A DNA stretch of 64,000 nt from Pseudomonas sp. NBRC 111124 (GTDB lineage: Bacteria; Pseudomonadota; Gammaproteobacteria; Pseudomonadales; Pseudomonadaceae), in assembly GCF_001320245.1 (NCBI RefSeq), contig NZ_BCBA01000045.1, positions 1-64,000 on the forward strand, written 5' to 3'. Shown piece after piece: positions 8,626-17,315 of the stretch. The notes under the pieces were generated by a model. It made no database searches. It had not been told where the DNA came from and saw only the letters and a list, made by a program, of their open reading frames with translations. A program made the translations under genes and the position numbers. Positions within the stretch are counted from its first letter, which is position 1, and every line of letters starts with the position of its first letter.

Positions 8626-9834
8626 TCAAGGCAACTCAAACAACCCCGCCGCCCCCATCCCGCCACCAATGCACATTGCCACCACCACATACCGCACCCC
8701 GCGCCGCCGTCCTTCGAGCAGCGCATGCCCCACCATCCGCGCCCCTGACATGCCAAACGGATGCCCAATGGCAATCGCCCCGCCATTAACATTCAACCGC
8801 TCCGGCGCAATCTCGAGTGCATCCCGGCAATGCAGCACCTGGCAGGCAAATGCCTCGTTGATCTCCCACAAACCAATGTCCGCCACCCCCAGGCCAAAGC
8901 GCTTGAGCAGTTTGGGCACCGCCAGCACCGGCCCGATGCCCATCTCCTGCGGCGCACACCCAGCCAAGGCGATACCGCGATAGATACCCAGCGGTGTCAG
9001 CCCACGCTTGCGCGCTTCAGCGCGGCTCATCAACAGGCTGGCCGACGCACCATCGGAAAACTGCGAGGCATTGCCCGCCGTGACGAACTCGCCGTGGCTT
9101 ACCCACTTGCCGTCCTTCCACACCGGCTTCAGCGCAGCCAGGTCTTCCAGGCGGGTGCCCGGGCGGTTGCATTCGTCACGCTCGACGCGCACCCGCTGAT
9201 GCCCGGCAGGCTGGCCGTCCTGGTCGAACAGCAGCTTGTCCACCTCCAGCGGCACCAGCTCTTCGTCGAACAACCCGTCACGCTGGGCAGCCGCAGTACG
9301 CAACTGGCTCTGCAGCGAATATTCGTCCTGCGCCGCGCGGCTGATGCCGTAACGGCGCGACACGATCTCGGCGGTCTCCAGCATCGGGATGTAGGCGTCC
9401 GGCATCACTGCCTGCACCGCCTGGGATTGGGCCCGGTAGCTGTTCTTGTGCTTGGTCTGGGTCAGCGACAGCGACTCCACGCCACCGCCGATGGCAATGT
9501 TCAGCTCGCCGGTGACGATACCCTTGGCGGCCATGCCGATGCTGATCAGGCCAGAGGCGCACATGCGGTCCACGGCCATGCCCGGTACCCCCTGGGGCAG
9601 CCCGCCGGTGTAGGCACACAGGCGGCCGATGTTGTAGCCCTGGGTGCCTTGCTGCACGGCGGCGCCCATGATCACATCGTCAATGGCTGCGGCGTCGACG
9701 CCGCTGCGCTCGACCACGGCACGCACCACGTGCCCGCCCAGTACAGGGGCCTCGGTGTCGTTGAACGACCCACGGAACGACTTGGCCAACGCGGTACGGG
9801 CGGTGGCTACGATGACGGCTTCATTCTGGTCCAT
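8626..9834 (-). CDS. Thiolase (acetyl-CoA acyltransferase)
   Basis: The 402-residue thiolase has the nucleophile C92 (DRMCASG), H358 (NGGAIAIGHPFGMSG) and the acid/base C388 (MCIGGGMGAAG), so all catalytic residues are present. It is the last gene of the operon that starts at hsaC. It should cleave a beta-ketoacyl-CoA, either a late acyclic intermediate from rings C/D or a side-chain intermediate. It differs clearly from the FadA6-like thiolase at 12060-13211, so it probably acts at another step. The start lies 6 nt after the MaoC stop. Confidence 0.9.
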   Translation of the reverse strand: MDQNEAVIVATARTALAKSFRGSFNDTEAPVLGGHVVRAVVERSGVDAAAIDDVIMGAAVQQGTQGYNIGRLCAYTGGLPQGVPGMAVDRMCASGLISIGMAAKGIVTGELNIAIGGGVESLSLTQTKHKNSYRAQSQAVQAVMPDAYIPMLETAEIVSRRYGISRAAQDEYSLQSQLRTAAAQRDGLFDEELVPLEVDKLLFDQDGQPAGHQRVRVERDECNRPGTRLEDLAALKPVWKDGKWVSHGEFVTAGNASQFSDGASASLLMSRAEARKRGLTPLGIYRGIALAGCAPQEMGIGPVLAVPKLLKRFGLGVADIGLWEINEAFACQVLHCRDALEIAPERLNVNGGAIAIGHPFGMSGARMVGHALLEGRRRGVRYVVVAMCIGGGMGAAGLFELP

Positions 9835-9840
9835 GACGGC

Positions 9841-10311
9841 TCACTCGGTAACGGGGTTGAAGGTGTAACGGCTGATGGTGTCGATCACGCAGCCGGGGCG
9901 GCTTTCGCCTTCGATCTCGACGCTGACCCGCACCACCAGCTGCACGCTGTCGGCCAGCTGCTCGGCGCGCAGGATCTGCCCATGGCCACGCACCCGCGCA
10001 CCGACGCGCACCGGCGCCGGGAAGCGCACCCGGTCGCTGCCGTAGTTCACGCCCATCGCCAGGTTGTCGATGGTCAGCAGCTGCGGCAGGAACAGGTTGA
10101 CCAGTGACAGGGTCAGGTAGCCGTGGGCGATGCAGGCCCCGAACGGGCCTTGCGCAGCCCGCTGCGGGTCGACATGAATCCACTGGTGGTCGCCCGTGGC
10201 TTCGGCAAACAGGTCGATACGCGACTGGCTGATGGTCAGCCAGTCGCTGTGGCCAAGGTCCATGCCCTCGGCGGCAAGCAAGGCCTGGGCACTGTTGAAG
10301 ACGTGACTCAT
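9841..10311 (-). CDS. MaoC-family (R)-specific enoyl-CoA hydratase
   Basis: The 156-residue hot-dog-fold protein has the hydratase-2 motif FAEATGDHQWIHVDP, with catalytic D41 and H46 in the D-x4-H arrangement. It hydrates an enoyl-CoA to a 3-hydroxyacyl-CoA. It is packed between ipdF (11 nt upstream) and the terminal thiolase (6 nt downstream). That suggests a beta-oxidation step on the opened C/D-ring product. The start has AGGAG 8 nt upstream. The exact substrate cannot be read from the sequence. Confidence 0.88.
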   Translation of the reverse strand: MSHVFNSAQALLAAEGMDLGHSDWLTISQSRIDLFAEATGDHQWIHVDPQRAAQGPFGACIAHGYLTLSLVNLFLPQLLTIDNLAMGVNYGSDRVRFPAPVRVGARVRGHGQILRAEQLADSVQLVVRVSVEIEGESRPGCVIDTISRYTFNPVTE

Positions 10312-10322
10312 GGGGGCGCTCC

Positions 10323-11108
10323 TCAGGCTTGCTGCGAACTGACCGACAACACTTCACCGACCATGTACGACGCATAGTCGCTGGCCAGGAACATCATCAC
10401 GTTGGCGACCTCCCAGACCTCGGCGGCGCGGCCAAAGGCCTCGCGGCTGGCCAGGCTGGCCAACAACGCTTCGCTGGAGGCCTTCTTGAGGAAATCGTGC
10501 AAGGCAATCGACGGCGACACTGCGTTGATGCGCACGCCATGCTCGGCTGCCTCCAGCGCGCTGCAACGGGTCAGCGCCATCACCCCGGCCTTGGCCGCGG
10601 CATAGTGGGCCTGCTCCTTCTGCGCCCGCCAGCCGAGCACCGAGGCGTTGTTGACGATGGCCCCGGCGCCGCGCCGCTGCATGTGCGGCAGCATTGCCCG
10701 GGTCATGCGAAAGGTGCCGGTCAGGGTCACGTCCAGCACCCGCGACCATTCCTGGTCGGTCATCTCGACCACGGCCTTCTGGCCACCGAGCCCGGCGTTG
10801 TTGATCAACACATCGACGCCGCCCAGCAGGCCCTCGGCGCGGTCGACCAGGGCCTGCACATCAGCCTCTACAGTGACGTCGCACAGCTGGCCATGAATGG
10901 CCTGCAAGCCGGTTTCCGCCTTCAGGCGCTCCACGGCCTCTTCAAGGCGCCGTGGGTGCACATCGGAAATCATCAAGGCGCGGCAACCTTCCTCGGCACT
11001 GCGCCGGGCCGCCGAGTAACCGATACCGGCACCGGCAGCTGCGGTGATCAGCACCGACTTGCCGGCCAGCAACTGGTGGCCGGGTACATAAGGGGGAACG
11101 TGTTTCAT
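10323..11108 (-). CDS. ipdF: IpdF-like short-chain dehydrogenase of HIP-CoA metabolism
   Basis: The 261-residue SDR has the cofactor motif TAAAGAGIGYSAARR, the NNAG motif and the active site NNASVLGWRAQ...HYAAAK. These, and the tail VGEVLSVSSQ, strongly resemble mycobacterial IpdF (Rv3559c) as I remember it. IpdF handles the 5-oxo/5-hydroxy group of the hexahydroindanone-propionyl-CoA intermediate. The start was set at 11108 because AGAGGAAAG lies upstream and homologues begin near here; longer in-frame sequence upstream has no ribosome-binding site. The C/D-ring gene neighbourhood agrees. Confidence 0.85.
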   Translation of the reverse strand: MKHVPPYVPGHQLLAGKSVLITAAAGAGIGYSAARRSAEEGCRALMISDVHPRRLEEAVERLKAETGLQAIHGQLCDVTVEADVQALVDRAEGLLGGVDVLINNAGLGGQKAVVEMTDQEWSRVLDVTLTGTFRMTRAMLPHMQRRGAGAIVNNASVLGWRAQKEQAHYAAAKAGVMALTRCSALEAAEHGVRINAVSPSIALHDFLKKASSEALLASLASREAFGRAAEVWEVANVMMFLASDYASYMVGEVLSVSSQQA

Positions 11109-11145
11109 AGGGGCTTTCCTCTGTTCGATGGTCTGCAGGCGCTGG

Positions 11146-12024
11146 TCAGCTGCCCCACACCCGTTGTGCCGCTGGCGCCTGGGCCAGGATCTGCGCCACG
11201 GCCGGGCCGATTTCCTCGACCTGCCAGCGCCCGCCCTTGTCCTGGGTGGTGCCGGTGCGCCAGCCATCGGCCAGCGAGATCCGCCCCCCCTGGCTTTCGA
11301 ACACCTGCCCGGTCACCTGGGCGGACTCGACACTGCCCAACCACACCACCAGCGGGGCGACGTTTTCCGGCGCCCAGGCATCGAAACTGCCATCCTCCGG
11401 CGCCTTGACCACGTCCGGCATCGCGCTTTCGGTCATCGCCGTGCGCGCCGCCGGTGCCAGGGCATTGGCAGTAACGCCGTAGCGTGCCAGCTCCGCCGCC
11501 TGCACCAGGGTCAGCGCGGCAATGCCGCCCTTGGCCGCGGCATAGTTGGACTGGCCGATCGAACCCTGCAGGCCGGCCCCGGAGCTGGTGTTGATGATCC
11601 GCCCGGCCACCGGGATACCAGCCTTGGCCAGGTCGCGCCAGCGGCGCCCCAGCAGGTTGGCCAGGCAGTAATGGCCCTTGAGGTGCACGCGCATCACCAG
11701 GTCCCAGTCGTCCTCTTCCAGGCTGATGAACATGCGGTCACGCAGTACCCCGGCGTTGTTGACCAGCACATGCACCTCGCCGAACGCCGCCAGCGCGGCG
11801 TCGATGATGCGCTGGGCGCTGGCCAGGCTGGTGATGTCGTCGCTGTTGCCGATAGCCTGGCCACCGCTGGCGCGGATTTCTTCGGCCACCGCGTGGGCTG
11901 CCTCGGCACGGATGTCGTTGACCACCACCTGGGCGCCCTGCCCGGCAAATGCCAGTGCATAGGCACGGCCCAACCCGCCGCCGGCACCGGTGATGATCAC
12001 GGTGCGCCCTTCACATATCGCCAT
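11146..12024 (-). CDS. Short-chain dehydrogenase, 17beta-HSD4/MFE-2 type
   Basis: The 292-residue SDR has TGAGGGLGRAYALAFA for NAD(P) binding, NNAGVLRD, and the catalytic serine (NTSSGAG) and YAAAK. The motif GRAYALAFAGQGAQVVVND is typical of the dehydrogenase half of multifunctional enzyme 2 and of the mycobacterial Rv3502c/Rv3548c group. It probably oxidises a 3-hydroxyacyl-CoA made by one of the operon's hydratases (inference). The start at 12024 has AAGGA 7 nt upstream. It lies 35 bp after fadA6. Confidence 0.85.
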   Translation of the reverse strand: MAICEGRTVIITGAGGGLGRAYALAFAGQGAQVVVNDIRAEAAHAVAEEIRASGGQAIGNSDDITSLASAQRIIDAALAAFGEVHVLVNNAGVLRDRMFISLEEDDWDLVMRVHLKGHYCLANLLGRRWRDLAKAGIPVAGRIINTSSGAGLQGSIGQSNYAAAKGGIAALTLVQAAELARYGVTANALAPAARTAMTESAMPDVVKAPEDGSFDAWAPENVAPLVVWLGSVESAQVTGQVFESQGGRISLADGWRTGTTQDKGGRWQVEEIGPAVAQILAQAPAAQRVWGS

Positions 12025-12059
12025 GTCTGAATCCTTTTTCCTGGAATGAGAAGCGCAGC

Positions 12060-13211
12060 TCAAAGGCGCTCGATGATCGTCACGTTGGCCTGGCCGCCGC
12101 CCTCGCACATGGTCTGCAAGCCATAGCGGCCGCCGCTGCATTCCAGTTCGTTGAGCAACGTGGTGGTCAGCCGGGCGCCGGTCGCGCCCAGCGGGTGGCC
12201 GAGGGCGATGGCGCCGCCATTGACGTTGGTGCGTGCCGGGTCGTAGTCGAGTTCCTTGCTCCAGGCCATCACCACCGAGGCGAACGCTTCGTTGATTTCC
12301 ACCCGGTCGATGTCGGCCATGCGCAGGCCGGTGCGTTGCAAGGCCCTGCGGGTGGCTGCGATGGGCGCGGTGAGGTGCCAGATCGGGTCGTCGCCGAGCA
12401 CCGTCAAGTGGTGAATGCGCGCCCTTGGGGTCAGGTCGTAACGCTTGAGCGCGGCCTCGGACACCACCAGCAAGGCCGCCGACGCATCACAGGTCTGGCT
12501 CGACACCGCCGCCGTGATCGACGGGTACTGCGGGTCGACCGGCTGCAGCTCGGCCATTTTCGCCAGGCTGCTTTGGCGCGGGGTTTCATCCACGCTCAGC
12601 CCCTGATAACCGACGATCTCACGGGCAAAGCGCCCGCTGGCAATGGCTGCCAACGCCCGGCTGTGGCTTTGCAACGCGAATGCCTCCATCTGCTCACGGC
12701 TGATCTGCCAGTGATCGGCAATGCGCTGCGCGGCATAGAACTGGTTGACCGGTTGCGTGCCGAAGCGCGCACGCCAGCCCTCGCTGCCGCTGAACGGGTC
12801 AGCAAAGCCCAGCGGCTGGCCAGCCAGCATGGCCGACGAAATCGGAATGCGGGTCATGGTCTGTACGCCACCCACCGCCACCACATCCTGGGTGCCACTC
12901 ATCACCGCCTGGGCGGCAAAGTGCAACGCCTGCTGCGACGAGCCGCACTGACGGTCGACCGTGGTCTCCGGCACCGACAGCGGCAGCCCGGCGGCCAGCC
13001 AGCTGGTGCGGGCGATGTCGCCGGCCTGGGCGCCAATGGTGTCGACGCAGCCAAAGATCACGTCGTCGTAATCCTCGGCCGGGATCGCATTACGTGCCAC
13101 CAGGGCCTTGAGCACGTAGGCGCCCAGGTCGATGGCGTGCACCTCGGCCAGCGCGCCCTTGCGCTTGCCGGTGGGGCTGCGCAGCGCATCGACGATATAT
13201 GCCTGAGCCAT
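12060..13211 (-). CDS. fadA6: FadA6-like thiolase of steroid C/D-ring degradation
   Basis: The 383-residue thiolase has C89 (TVDRQCGSSQQA), H339 (NGGAIALGHPLGATG) and C369 (QTMCEGGGQANVTIIERL). The sequence closely follows mycobacterial FadA6 (Rv3556c) from memory, including VEINEAFA.VVMAW and the identical style of C-terminus. FadA6 acts late in the pathway, cleaving a beta-keto-CoA after ring C has been opened by IpdAB. It lies 3 nt downstream of the acyl-CoA dehydrogenase stop, so co-translation is likely. Confidence 0.88.
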   Translation of the reverse strand: MAQAYIVDALRSPTGKRKGALAEVHAIDLGAYVLKALVARNAIPAEDYDDVIFGCVDTIGAQAGDIARTSWLAAGLPLSVPETTVDRQCGSSQQALHFAAQAVMSGTQDVVAVGGVQTMTRIPISSAMLAGQPLGFADPFSGSEGWRARFGTQPVNQFYAAQRIADHWQISREQMEAFALQSHSRALAAIASGRFAREIVGYQGLSVDETPRQSSLAKMAELQPVDPQYPSITAAVSSQTCDASAALLVVSEAALKRYDLTPRARIHHLTVLGDDPIWHLTAPIAATRRALQRTGLRMADIDRVEINEAFASVVMAWSKELDYDPARTNVNGGAIALGHPLGATGARLTTTLLNELECSGGRYGLQTMCEGGGQANVTIIERL

Positions 13212-13214
13212 GCT

Positions 13215-14273
13215 CTACTCCTCGAAGGTATGCCCCGGCCCGAGCCGGGTGCTGTCGGCAAACAGGTAGGCGCCGACACGGGACTTGTGGAAACCGCGGT
13301 CGCCCCAGGACGCATCCAGCGCCCAGGCCCGCTTCATGAACATCTGCAGGTCGACTTCCCAGGTGTACCCCATCGCGCCATGCACCTGGATGCCCTGGCG
13401 CGCCGCCAGCCAGCTGGCCTCGCAGCAGGCCAGGCGCGCCTGCGAGACCCACACCGAGGCGTTCGCCTCGCCTTGGGCCAGGCCATGGGCGGCGCGGTAC
13501 AGCACCGGTTTGGCCTGTTCGATCTGGCGCGCCACGTCGGCCAGGTGATGCTTGACCGCCTGGAAGCTGCCGATCGGCCGGCCGAACTGCTTGCGCTGGG
13601 CCACGTAGTCCACCGACAGGTCAAGCATGCGCTGGGCCAGGCCGAGCAACTGCCCGGCTACCGACAGTGCGCCGCGGTCGAGTAGCTGCGCCTGCAGGCG
13701 CCGGCCCTGCTCGCCACTGGCCAGCAATGTCTGCGGCGTTGGGTTCCAGCTCACCTGGCCGAGGCGCCGCGAGGCGTCGATGCTCGGGTTGGCCTGCACA
13801 TCCACCGCCACCCGTGGCACAAGGTGCAGGTCGTCGCCAGCGGGCAGGATCAGCCCCTCGGCCAGCTGGGCATCGCTGACCAGCGGGTTGATGCCGTGGC
13901 TGATCGCCAGGCGCACGCTGCCCTCGGCAATGCGCGGCAGCAGCTCGGCCCGCGCCGGGTGGCCGGGGTCGAGGCTGGCCAGCAGGCCGGCGGCCACATA
14001 GGCGGTGTCGGCCAGCGAATCGGGGATGCCGTAGTAGCCCAGTTCCTGGGTCATCAGCGCCCAGGCCACGTCGTCCATGCCCAGCCCCCCTTCTGCCTCG
14101 GGCACCGACAACGCGGTCAGGCCCTGGGCGGCGATGCGGTTGCGCAGGTCCGGCGAGCGGCCGGCGTCGGTTTCCCAGATTTCCCGGAGCATCTCCGGGG
14201 CGGCTTCGGTCATCAGGAAACGGCTGATGGCTTCGCGAAACGACAGCTGGTCATCGGTAAAGGTGAAGTCCAT
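13215..14273 (-). CDS. Acyl-CoA dehydrogenase, small-subunit type
   Basis: The 352-residue acyl-CoA dehydrogenase is one of a pair with the next gene upstream (14284-15432). Many steroid acyl-CoA dehydrogenases work as alpha2beta2 heteromers encoded by adjacent genes (family knowledge), and the spacing here (10 nt) fits. Features are MDFTFTDDQLSFREAI at the N-terminus, RKQFGRPIGSFQAVKHHLAD in the middle and IQVHGAMGYTWEVDLQMFMKRA near the end. The start at 14273 has AAGGA 7 nt upstream. The product is probably a 2-enoyl-CoA made from a C/D-ring intermediate, with ETF as acceptor. Confidence 0.87.
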   Translation of the reverse strand: MDFTFTDDQLSFREAISRFLMTEAAPEMLREIWETDAGRSPDLRNRIAAQGLTALSVPEAEGGLGMDDVAWALMTQELGYYGIPDSLADTAYVAAGLLASLDPGHPARAELLPRIAEGSVRLAISHGINPLVSDAQLAEGLILPAGDDLHLVPRVAVDVQANPSIDASRRLGQVSWNPTPQTLLASGEQGRRLQAQLLDRGALSVAGQLLGLAQRMLDLSVDYVAQRKQFGRPIGSFQAVKHHLADVARQIEQAKPVLYRAAHGLAQGEANASVWVSQARLACCEASWLAARQGIQVHGAMGYTWEVDLQMFMKRAWALDASWGDRGFHKSRVGAYLFADSTRLGPGHTFEE

Positions 14274-14283
14274 GGCCTGATCC

Positions 14284-15432
14284 TTACTTGGGCAGGCCGA
14301 GCATGCGCTCGGCGATGATGTTGCGCTGGATCTCGTTGGTGCCGGCGTAGATCGGCCCGGCCTGGGCGAACAGGAAGCCTTCCAGCCAGGCCGCTGTGTC
14401 ACCGGCCAGCAGCTCGCCACGAGCACCCAGCAGGCGCATGGCGGTTTCGTGCATCTTCAGGTCGAGCTCTGACCAGATGATCTTGTTGATGCTCGACTCG
14501 GCACCAATCTGCTCGCCCCGGGCCAGCCGCCCGACCGTGTGGTAAGCCGACAAGGCATAGGCTTCGGCGCCCATCCAGCAGTCGATCACCGCATCGCCCA
14601 ATGCCGGGTCGAGCCTGGTGGCTTCAGGGTGGGCTTTGAACAGCTCCACCAGCTTGCGCGCGGTGTACTGAAAGCGCGCCGGCGAGCGCAGCAGCAGCCC
14701 GCGCTCAAAGCCGGCGGTGGCCATCGCCACATGCCAGCCCTGGCCCTCGGCGCCGATGCGGTTGGCCACTGGCACGCGGACGTCGTCGAAGAACACCTCG
14801 GCGAAGGCGTCCTTGCCGTTGAGCGCCCTGATCGGGCGAATGCTGACCCCGGGCGCATCCAGCGGCACCATCAGGAACGACAGGCCATGGTGGCGGCTGG
14901 AGCCGGGCTCGCTGCGGAACAGGCCGAACAGCCAGTCGGCGAAGATCGCCCGGGTCGACCAGGTCTTCTGGCCATTGAGCACGTAGTGGTCACCGTCGAG
15001 CAGCGCCTTGCTGGTGATCGCCGCCATGTCCGAGCCAGCATTGGGCTCCGACCAGCCCTGCGCCCACATGTCGACGCTGGCCGCCATGCGCGGCAGGAAG
15101 CGGCGCTTCTGCTCGGCCGTACCGAACTCCATCAGGGTCGGGCCGAGCAGCAGCTGGCCGTTCTGGTTGACCCGCATCGGCGCCCCGGCGCCGTAGTACT
15201 CTTCCTCGAAAATCAGCCATTCGATCAGGTCGCAGCCGCGCCCGCCGAGCTCGGCCGGCCACATCACCATCGACCAGCGGCTCTCGAACAGCCTGGCTTC
15301 CCAGGCCCGGTGCTGTTCAAAGCCCTCGCGGGTGTCGTAGCTGGCCAGCGGCTCGCGTGGCAGGTTGTCGGCGAGCCATGCCCGCACTTCGGCGCGGAAG
15401 GCCTGCTGCTTGGGGGTATAGGTCAGTTGCAT
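14284..15432 (-). CDS. Acyl-CoA dehydrogenase, large-subunit type
   Basis: The 382-residue acyl-CoA dehydrogenase has the FAD motifs WAQGWSEPNAGSDMA and LNGQKTWST, and the C-terminal IYAGTNEIQRNIIAERML. At the position of the MCAD-type catalytic glutamate (YEGT) it has alanine (YAGT). The helix-G motif GFERG carries a glutamate that may serve instead, as in the isovaleryl-CoA dehydrogenase arrangement (inference). It presumably forms a heteromer with the 352-residue partner at 13215-14273. It lies 9 nt downstream of the EchA20-like gene. Confidence 0.87.
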   Translation of the reverse strand: MQLTYTPKQQAFRAEVRAWLADNLPREPLASYDTREGFEQHRAWEARLFESRWSMVMWPAELGGRGCDLIEWLIFEEEYYGAGAPMRVNQNGQLLLGPTLMEFGTAEQKRRFLPRMAASVDMWAQGWSEPNAGSDMAAITSKALLDGDHYVLNGQKTWSTRAIFADWLFGLFRSEPGSSRHHGLSFLMVPLDAPGVSIRPIRALNGKDAFAEVFFDDVRVPVANRIGAEGQGWHVAMATAGFERGLLLRSPARFQYTARKLVELFKAHPEATRLDPALGDAVIDCWMGAEAYALSAYHTVGRLARGEQIGAESSINKIIWSELDLKMHETAMRLLGARGELLAGDTAAWLEGFLFAQAGPIYAGTNEIQRNIIAERMLGLPK

Positions 15433-15441
15433 GGCGTTCCC

Positions 15442-16194
15442 TCAGAACTTGGCGTCGCGTTTTTCGACAAACGCCCGGCGGGTTTCCGCCGAGTCGGGGC
15501 TGGTGTAGGCCTGTAAGGTGAAGCCCTGCTCCCAGCGGTACTTGTCTTCAAGGTTGCCGTCCTCGATGCCGTTCAACGCCTCCTTGGCGATGCGGATCAT
15601 CCCCGGGCTCTTGGCGGCGATGCGCGCGGCAATCTCAAGGGCGGTTTCGCGCAGCTGCGCCCGCGGCACCACGCGCTCGATGAAGCCGTAGGCCTGGGCC
15701 TGGGTGGCGTCGATGCTGTCGCCGGTGAAGAACAGGTAGCGCACCTTCTGCACCGGGAACAGCCGCTGCAGGTGGGCGCCACCGCCCATGGCACCACGAT
15801 CCACTTCCGGCAGGGCAAAGCGTGCGCAGTCGGCGGCCACGACGATGTCGGCGGCGCCGGTGATGCCGATGCCGCCGCCCAGCACGAAGCCGTGCACGGC
15901 GACAATCACCGGCACCGGGTTGCGATGCACGGCCTTGAAGGTTTGGTAATTGCCGGCGTTGACCTCGACGATGCGCTCGGGGTGGGCGTCCAACTCCTTG
16001 ATGTCGACGCCGGCACAGAAGCCACGCCCTTCGGCGCGGATGACGATGACGCGCACCTCGGGGTCAGCGCCAAGGGCACTGATCTGCGCAGCCAGGGCGC
16101 GCCACTGCTGGCTGTCGAGGGCGTTGACCGGTGGTTTGTCGATGACCAGCTCGGCAATGCCCTGGTCGATCTGGGTGGTAAAGGCCGGGTTCAT
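15442..16194 (-). CDS. EchA20-like ring-opening hydrolase of the crotonase family
   Basis: The 250-residue crotonase-fold protein has AEGRGFCAGVDIKE and ALPEVDRGAMGGGAHLQRL. These resemble mycobacterial EchA20, the hydrolase that opens ring D of the HIEC-CoA intermediate, much more than ordinary enoyl-CoA hydratases. The oxyanion-hole glycines (HGFVLGGGIG) are present. Its ATG overlaps the stop of the IpdC-like gene (ATGA, 16191-16194). Its position beside ipdA/ipdB/ipdC-like genes agrees. Function is assigned by family resemblance recalled from memory. Confidence 0.82.
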   Translation of the reverse strand: MNPAFTTQIDQGIAELVIDKPPVNALDSQQWRALAAQISALGADPEVRVIVIRAEGRGFCAGVDIKELDAHPERIVEVNAGNYQTFKAVHRNPVPVIVAVHGFVLGGGIGITGAADIVVAADCARFALPEVDRGAMGGGAHLQRLFPVQKVRYLFFTGDSIDATQAQAYGFIERVVPRAQLRETALEIAARIAAKSPGMIRIAKEALNGIEDGNLEDKYRWEQGFTLQAYTSPDSAETRRAFVEKRDAKF

Positions 16195-17315
16195 GAGTGT
16201 TCTCCGCTGTGGGCAAGTCTGTCGTTGGGGGTGGCCGACGGTTCGGCCGGGCAGCGGGCGAGCAAGGCGTCCAGGCACTGGTTGGCCTCGGCGACGATGC
16301 CTTCGATGACGTCGCGGCAGCTCAGCAGCTCGCTGATCGCCGCTGCCACCTGGCCGCTGGGCAGGATGCCGGCGTCCGGTTCGCCATCGACCATCGAGCG
16401 CTGCAGCAGCACTGGCTGGTTGGCGGCCATGACCACCTGCGACAGCGCTGCCGGGTCTTCGCGCAGGGCCCGCACGAACACCGTGCCCATGTGCGCCAGG
16501 CTCATGCCGGTCTGCTGCTTCCACTGCCAGGCACTGGCCAGGGCGATGCGCAGGCGGCCAAACGGCCCGGCCTGTTCAAGGCGATTGATGAAGCGGTTTT
16601 CGATCATGCGGTGGCGCATGCCGTCTACCGCTGTGGTCACTCGCACCTGCTGCGGGTCGTCGACCTTCAGGTAGCGCGCCAGGGTGCTGGCCGGGGTGGG
16701 CGATTCGCGGGTCATCAGGAACCGAGTGCCCATGGCGATGCCACTGGCACCGGCAGCCAGCACAGCGGCCAGGCCACGCCCGGTGGAGTGCCCACCTGCG
16801 GCGATCACTGGCACGCGCACCGCCGCCAGCACCTGCGGCAACAGGATCGAACCGGGCACGCCGCCGGTATGGCCACCGCCCTCGCCCGCCTGCAGGGTGA
16901 TCAGGTCGGCGCCCAGCTGCTGCGCCTTGAGCGCATGCTTGAGGGCGCCGACGGTAGGAATGCACAGCACCCCGGCCGCCTTGAAGCGGGCGATGGTCTG
17001 CGCATCCGGCCCGCGTCCGTAACTGACGGCGCGCAGGCGATAACGGATGGCCAGGTCGACGCACTGCGCCGCGTTGTCCTGGAACATGTGGAAATTGAGG
17101 CCGAAGTTGCTGCCGTCGGTGGCATCGATCACCTTGCGGATCTCGCTCTCCAGCGCGTCGGCGGCAATCGTCGCCCCGGCCAGGAAGCCGAAGCCGCCGG
17201 CCAGGGTGGTGGCGGTCACCAGGTTGGCATCGGAGACCCAGCCCATGGCCGTCTGCACCACCGGGTAGCGGCAGCCCAGCGCCTCGGTCAGCGCGGTGTT
17301 CATCCAGCGGCTCAC
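16191..17315 (-). CDS. IpdC-like flavoprotein of the nitronate monooxygenase/2-nitropropane dioxygenase family
   Basis: The 374-residue TIM-barrel flavoprotein has PVVQTAMGWVSDANLVTATTLAGG at the N-terminus and the FMN phosphate-binding run VIAAGGHSTGRGLAAVLAAGASGIAMGTRF. This family is generally annotated as nitronate monooxygenase. In steroid clusters the equivalent gene, IpdC, acts as a reductase on the CoA-bound C/D-ring intermediate between the EchA20 and IpdAB steps. Gene order here (ipdA, ipdB, hydratase, this gene, echA20-like) supports the IpdC role. It overlaps both neighbours by 4 nt. Confidence 0.82.
   Translation of the reverse strand: MSRWMNTALTEALGCRYPVVQTAMGWVSDANLVTATTLAGGFGFLAGATIAADALESEIRKVIDATDGSNFGLNFHMFQDNAAQCVDLAIRYRLRAVSYGRGPDAQTIARFKAAGVLCIPTVGALKHALKAQQLGADLITLQAGEGGGHTGGVPGSILLPQVLAAVRVPVIAAGGHSTGRGLAAVLAAGASGIAMGTRFLMTRESPTPASTLARYLKVDDPQQVRVTTAVDGMRHRMIENRFINRLEQAGPFGRLRIALASAWQWKQQTGMSLAHMGTVFVRALREDPAALSQVVMAANQPVLLQRSMVDGEPDAGILPSGQVAAAISELLSCRDVIEGIVAEANQCLDALLARCPAEPSATPNDRLAHSGEHS

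Noticed and set aside
16191..17315. Nitronate monooxygenase in its literal sense
   Set aside because: The family name fits but the position between ipdB and echA20-like genes argues for the IpdC role. No nitroalkane context is present.
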